In this document: positions 7,289 to 9,880 of the stretch, piece after piece
Position numbering within the stretch: position 1 is the stretch's first letter
Layout of the letters: each line of letters begins with the position of its first letter
Source: Bacteroidota bacterium
GTDB lineage: Bacteria; Bacteroidota; Kryptoniia; Kryptoniales; JAKASW01
Direction of reading: 5' to 3'
Length of the DNA stretch: 9,880 bases
NCBI GenBank assembly: GCA_021796055.1
Contig: JAJYOS010000163.1
Coordinates: 1-9,880, forward strand
The notes under the pieces: model-generated
The model's database searches: none
Told to the model about the DNA's origin: nothing
Seen by the model: the letters and a program-made list of their open reading frames with translations, nothing else
Translations under genes and position numbers: made by a program

Positions 7289-7313
7289 GATTCCTTCAGC
7301 ATAAGGAAGAATC
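7289..7313. terminator. Weak inverted repeat between the convergent glycosyltransferase genes
   Basis: TTCCTT (7291-7296) and AAGGAA (7303-7308) can form a 6-base stem with a 6-base loop. GA and TC at the outside may extend it across a bulge. It lies in the 57-base gap between the two convergent stop codons, the right place for a shared terminator. The stem is AT-rich and lacks a T-run on either side, so the call is tentative. Confidence 0.3.
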
Positions 7314-7339
7314 AGCAGAAACAAGTCTCCGCTGCGTTC

Positions 7340-8587
7340 TCACGGGATCAGTCTATCAAAGGTGCCCTCGTCAACCTTCTCACCGCTCACGAGCCGGTCA
7401 ATCTCGAATCCTCCCGTCTTGGGAAGTCTCTGATATCCCATCTCGGCAAGTTCCAGCAATTGACCCGTTTTCCGGCTCTCGTCGAGCCAGCGGGGAAAGT
7501 CGCGTATTGACGACATGTCAACTGCACACTTGTTATCAATCAGATATTCCCGGTTTCTTGCCTCATGATCCCCGATCGGCGGAAGAAATACCATCGGAAT
7601 ACCTAGAGCGGCGTAGAAAACCATCTCGCTCGGCTTTGTGATAATCACGTCGACGGACTTAAGGGCAACGTTGAATCTATCGAAAGATTTGAAGAGATCC
7701 CGGTCGAAAATCACCTCAGTATACTCGCATTCGTCGAGCCCGTAATTCACGAATAAATTCTCCGCATTCTTCAGCGCATGTTCGTTGTCGCCGCACGAGA
7801 CTATCAGCCTTACGCTTCCATCTCTCAGATCGTCGAGCAGAGATTTCACAAGTTCCGCCAGCATGTTCGAATATGCGCCGGCACCGCTGAAGGGGAACAT
7901 TATGGTCAGCGGAACGGTTGAACCGGATCGGAGCCTGCTTCTTCTGATCTCAAGATCAGCAACAAGGGCGGCCAGATCACTGGCACCGGTATTGACCGGC
8001 GGCAGCGGGAAACCGGTTACATGAATCCGTTCCAAAGGCACACCGTAAGACATCAGCCTGTCCGCGGATCTAGGAACCGGAACCATGTAATCAATATTCG
8101 GCTCGTTCGGGTCGATCGGTATCCATACGCGGTGAAATTCGGTATCACACAGCAGAAGATAATTCCTCCCGCGGTAACGCCGGTATAATGAAATCATCGC
8201 CTGCAGATAAAATGTGTGGAGCAAAGCGGGATAGTCCGGTCTTAAGGAATCAAGAAAGCGCTCTCCGACCTTCAGCGCACTGAGGAGCCGAATAAACTTC
8301 GATCCCACCAGAGACGGCGGCTTGTGGTCGTCCTGGATTCTCATCAGACCGTCGAACCAATTGTACAGAAACCTGGTCCTGCTCTCCGCGTCTCTCGACC
8401 CGTAAGTGTGAATGCGCTGCGCGCCGTTCCATATCAGTTCGTCGATCCCGCCGACGAACGGTTCCCTGTCGACTCTTGCGACGGGGGCGCCACTGACACA
8501 GGATAAGTTATGCGCAGCCCTCAGATGGCCGTACCCCATGAGTGCCGAAGTGATTATATACCTGCCGTCCGTCAATTCATTTGACAT
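7340..8587 (-). CDS. MurG/MGDG-synthase-like GT-B glycosyltransferase
   Basis: This 415-residue, apparently soluble or peripheral protein has two Rossmann-like halves. The N-terminal half opens with YIITSALMGYGHLRAAHNL (10-28), which matches the G-x-GH-x-x-AA loop of the MGDG synthase and processive diacylglycerol glycosyltransferase group. LLLCDTEFHRVW (144-155) resembles their acceptor-side TDxxxHxxW segment, and HVTGFPLPP (189-197) their TGxPV turn. The C-terminal half has LTIMFPFSGAGAYS (227-240) and the donor-binding segment VDVIITKPSEMVFYAALGIP (312-331), then GDHEARNREYL (339-349). These are equivalents of the KxGGxTxxEALxxGxP motif of MurG-like enzymes, with a Ser-Glu in place of the usual Gly-Gly. 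I infer glycosyl transfer to a lipid or lipid-linked acceptor; the substrate is unknown. The ATG at 8587 is preferred because the next Met (17) would remove the first beta strand. There is no SD. It converges with the GT21 gene. Confidence 0.75.
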   Translation of the reverse strand: MSNELTDGRYIITSALMGYGHLRAAHNLSCVSGAPVARVDREPFVGGIDELIWNGAQRIHTYGSRDAESRTRFLYNWFDGLMRIQDDHKPPSLVGSKFIRLLSALKVGERFLDSLRPDYPALLHTFYLQAMISLYRRYRGRNYLLLCDTEFHRVWIPIDPNEPNIDYMVPVPRSADRLMSYGVPLERIHVTGFPLPPVNTGASDLAALVADLEIRRSRLRSGSTVPLTIMFPFSGAGAYSNMLAELVKSLLDDLRDGSVRLIVSCGDNEHALKNAENLFVNYGLDECEYTEVIFDRDLFKSFDRFNVALKSVDVIITKPSEMVFYAALGIPMVFLPPIGDHEARNREYLIDNKCAVDMSSIRDFPRWLDESRKTGQLLELAEMGYQRLPKTGGFEIDRLVSGEKVDEGTFDRLIP

Positions 8588-8659
8588 ACATTATAGTTTT
8601 CGGATTAAATTCGACTAACGTCTGTACACACCGGAGGGCAAGAGGATTATCTGACAGGA

Positions 8660-8688
8660 AGTATACAAAACAGAGGATTCGCAAACAA
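8660..8688 (-). promoter_or_regulatory. Candidate sigma-70-like promoter for the GT-B gene
   Basis: On the minus strand, TTGTTT (8688-8683) and TATACT (8665-8660) are separated by 17 bases. The -10 matches the consensus in 5 of 6 positions and the -35 in 3 of 6. Transcription would start near 8653, giving a leader of about 65 bases. A second, perfect TATAAT (8594-8589) lies only two bases before the ATG, with a poor -35. Confidence 0.35.
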
Positions 8689-8788
8689 CGCATTCACGCC
8701 GGGGCCCCAAATTGTCAGGAATTGGCCGTTCCGGACGGAATTTCTAACGAGCCGGCAGGTGCAACCCCACTCTTCGATTCGCACCCCG

Positions 8789-9880
8789 TTACGAGGCCGA
8801 CCCCACGGTCTCCCCGTTTTCTTCTATCCGGTCCTGGAAATACGATTTGATATTCCGTGCCGCCTTCATCCCGACCACCCGGGCCAGCTCTTCCAGCGAC
8901 GCCTGACGGACACCCTTCGCCGAACCGAACTCCTGCAGCAGCCTTGTCGCCCTCGTCTCACCGACACCTTCAATTTCCGTGAGCTCGGTGGAGATCACGC
9001 GCTTTTCACGGAGAGATCGGTGAAATGTTATGGCGAACCTGTGTGCCTCGTCGCGAACGTGCTGGAGAAGTTTCAATGCCGAGGACGTCTTCGGCAGCAG
9101 AATGGATTCCGACTCTTCGGGAACGAACACTTCCTCGAGCCGCTTTGCAAGCCCGATTATCGGCTGATTGGGGAGTCCGATCCTCCTTAGAACGTCTACA
9201 GCTGAAGAGAGCTGTCCTTTGCCGCCGTCGACCACGACCAGGTCGGGGAACTGCCCTCCCTCGCGCATCACTCTCGTGTAACGGCGTTCGATCACTTCTT
9301 CCATGCTCGCGAAATCGTCCGGGCCCACGACGGTCCTTATCTTGAATTTCCTGTAGTCGCTCTTGCGCGGCTTCCCGTCGACAAAAACAACCATCGAAGC
9401 TACGGGGTCGCTTCCCTGTATATTTGAATTGTCGAAGCATTCTATCCGCCTCGGAAGCGCGGGGAGATGGATGTCCCTCTGGAGCGCCTGAAGCGTGTGC
9501 GGCACCGTCTCTTTGCTCTTCTCCTTTTGTATTTTCAGCTCGTCCAGCATATACTTCGCGTTTGCGCGGCACATCTTCACGAGCTTCTGGTCTTCGCCTT
9601 CGTCCGGAACGACGACCTCGACCTCTCCGCCTCTCTTCGATTGCAGCAAGTTGGCAACGAACTCTGTATCAGTCGGTTCTGCGGACAGATAAATCTCAGC
9701 CGGTACGTAGTCCGATTTGATATAGTACCGCTCGATGAGAGTCTCTATCATCTCGGATTCGGACCGTTCGGAGACGTTCGAAAGATAGTAATGTTGTTTG
9801 CCGATCAGCTTGCCGTCGCGGACTTTGAATATTACCCCGCAGCCGTCGTCGCCCTCGCTCACTACGGCGATTATGTCCCG
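8789..9880 (-). CDS. uvrC: UvrABC excision nuclease subunit C, C-terminal part (N-terminus beyond window)
   Basis: UvrC makes both incisions around DNA lesions in nucleotide excision repair, with UvrA and UvrB. The window holds about 363 codons of a protein that normally has about 600. The frame is open to the right edge (reading RDIIAVV before the GTG at 9862), so the GIY-YIG 3'-nuclease domain and the UvrB-binding helix lie outside. Visible parts, with positions counted from the GTG at 9862, are the end of the middle domain (VRDGKLIGKQHYYL, 14-27), the RNase H-like 5'-nuclease domain and the terminal helix-hairpin-helix pair. Nuclease markers are IECFDNSNIQGSDPVASMVVF (140-160), PDLVVVDGGKGQLSSA (206-221) and DEAHRFAITFHRSLR (271-285), so the catalytic Asp and His positions are intact. 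The HhH module is TEIEGVGETRATRLLQEFGS (295-314) plus LEELARVVGMKAARNI (323-338). The stop is TAA at 8791-8789. Nothing suggests damage. Confidence 0.97.
   Translation of the reverse strand, partial: RDIIAVVSEGDDGCGVIFKVRDGKLIGKQHYYLSNVSERSESEMIETLIERYYIKSDYVPAEIYLSAEPTDTEFVANLLQSKRGGEVEVVVPDEGEDQKLVKMCRANAKYMLDELKIQKEKSKETVPHTLQALQRDIHLPALPRRIECFDNSNIQGSDPVASMVVFVDGKPRKSDYRKFKIRTVVGPDDFASMEEVIERRYTRVMREGGQFPDLVVVDGGKGQLSSAVDVLRRIGLPNQPIIGLAKRLEEVFVPEESESILLPKTSSALKLLQHVRDEAHRFAITFHRSLREKRVISTELTEIEGVGETRATRLLQEFGSAKGVRQASLEELARVVGMKAARNIKSYFQDRIEENGETVGSAS

Noticed and set aside
9006..9572. Minus-strand 188-codon Arg-rich frame
   Set aside because: It is another frame of uvrC, with composition typical of an out-of-frame reading.
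1..9880. CRISPR arrays, tRNA or rRNA genes, insertion sequences, phage genes
   Set aside because: I saw no regularly spaced repeats, cloverleaf-like sequences, transposase motifs or long terminal inverted repeats on reading both strands.

Overview
The window comes from a free-living-type bacterium of roughly balanced base composition. It carries no plasmid, phage or insertion-sequence signature. The mix of a eukaryotic-type Ser/Thr kinase with a periplasmic-type TPR tail, a GAF-SpoIIE phosphatase, a multi-PAS histidine kinase with HD-GYP relics, and glycolipid-type glycosyltransferases suggests the FCB side of the tree (Ignavibacteria, Kryptonia or Zixibacteria type) or Acidobacteria. This placement is inference from gene style only. 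No rRNA or ribosomal protein is present to settle it.

Layout. Positions 1-6000 hold three signalling loci, all on the minus strand and read from right to left. (1) About 5985-4553 is a wrecked sensor gene: several PAS domains, a histidine-kinase stub and the tail of an HD-GYP protein, joined at three scars, two of which change frame. (2) 4158-2875 is an intact GAF plus SpoIIE/PP2C-type phosphatase. (3) 2641 to the left edge is a large membrane-anchored Ser/Thr protein kinase, open for 880 codons and still open at the edge. The gaps between them (394 and 233 bases) hold only short palindromes.

Positions 6131-8587 hold two convergent glycosyltransferase genes: a GT21 (ceramide-glucosyltransferase/HpnI-like) membrane enzyme on the plus strand and a MurG/MGDG-synthase-like GT-B protein on the minus strand. 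Both families glycosylate lipids, so a shared glycolipid role is plausible but unproven. The right end (8789-9880, minus) is the C-terminal part of the excision nuclease subunit UvrC, cut by the window edge.

The kinase and the phosphatase could work as opposing arms of a Ser/Thr phosphorylation circuit. The neighbouring PAS sensor probably once fed a c-di-GMP or two-component branch but can no longer work as a kinase. The most unusual signal is the sensor locus: three deletion-like junctions in about 0.9 kb, flanked on both sides by intact genes.
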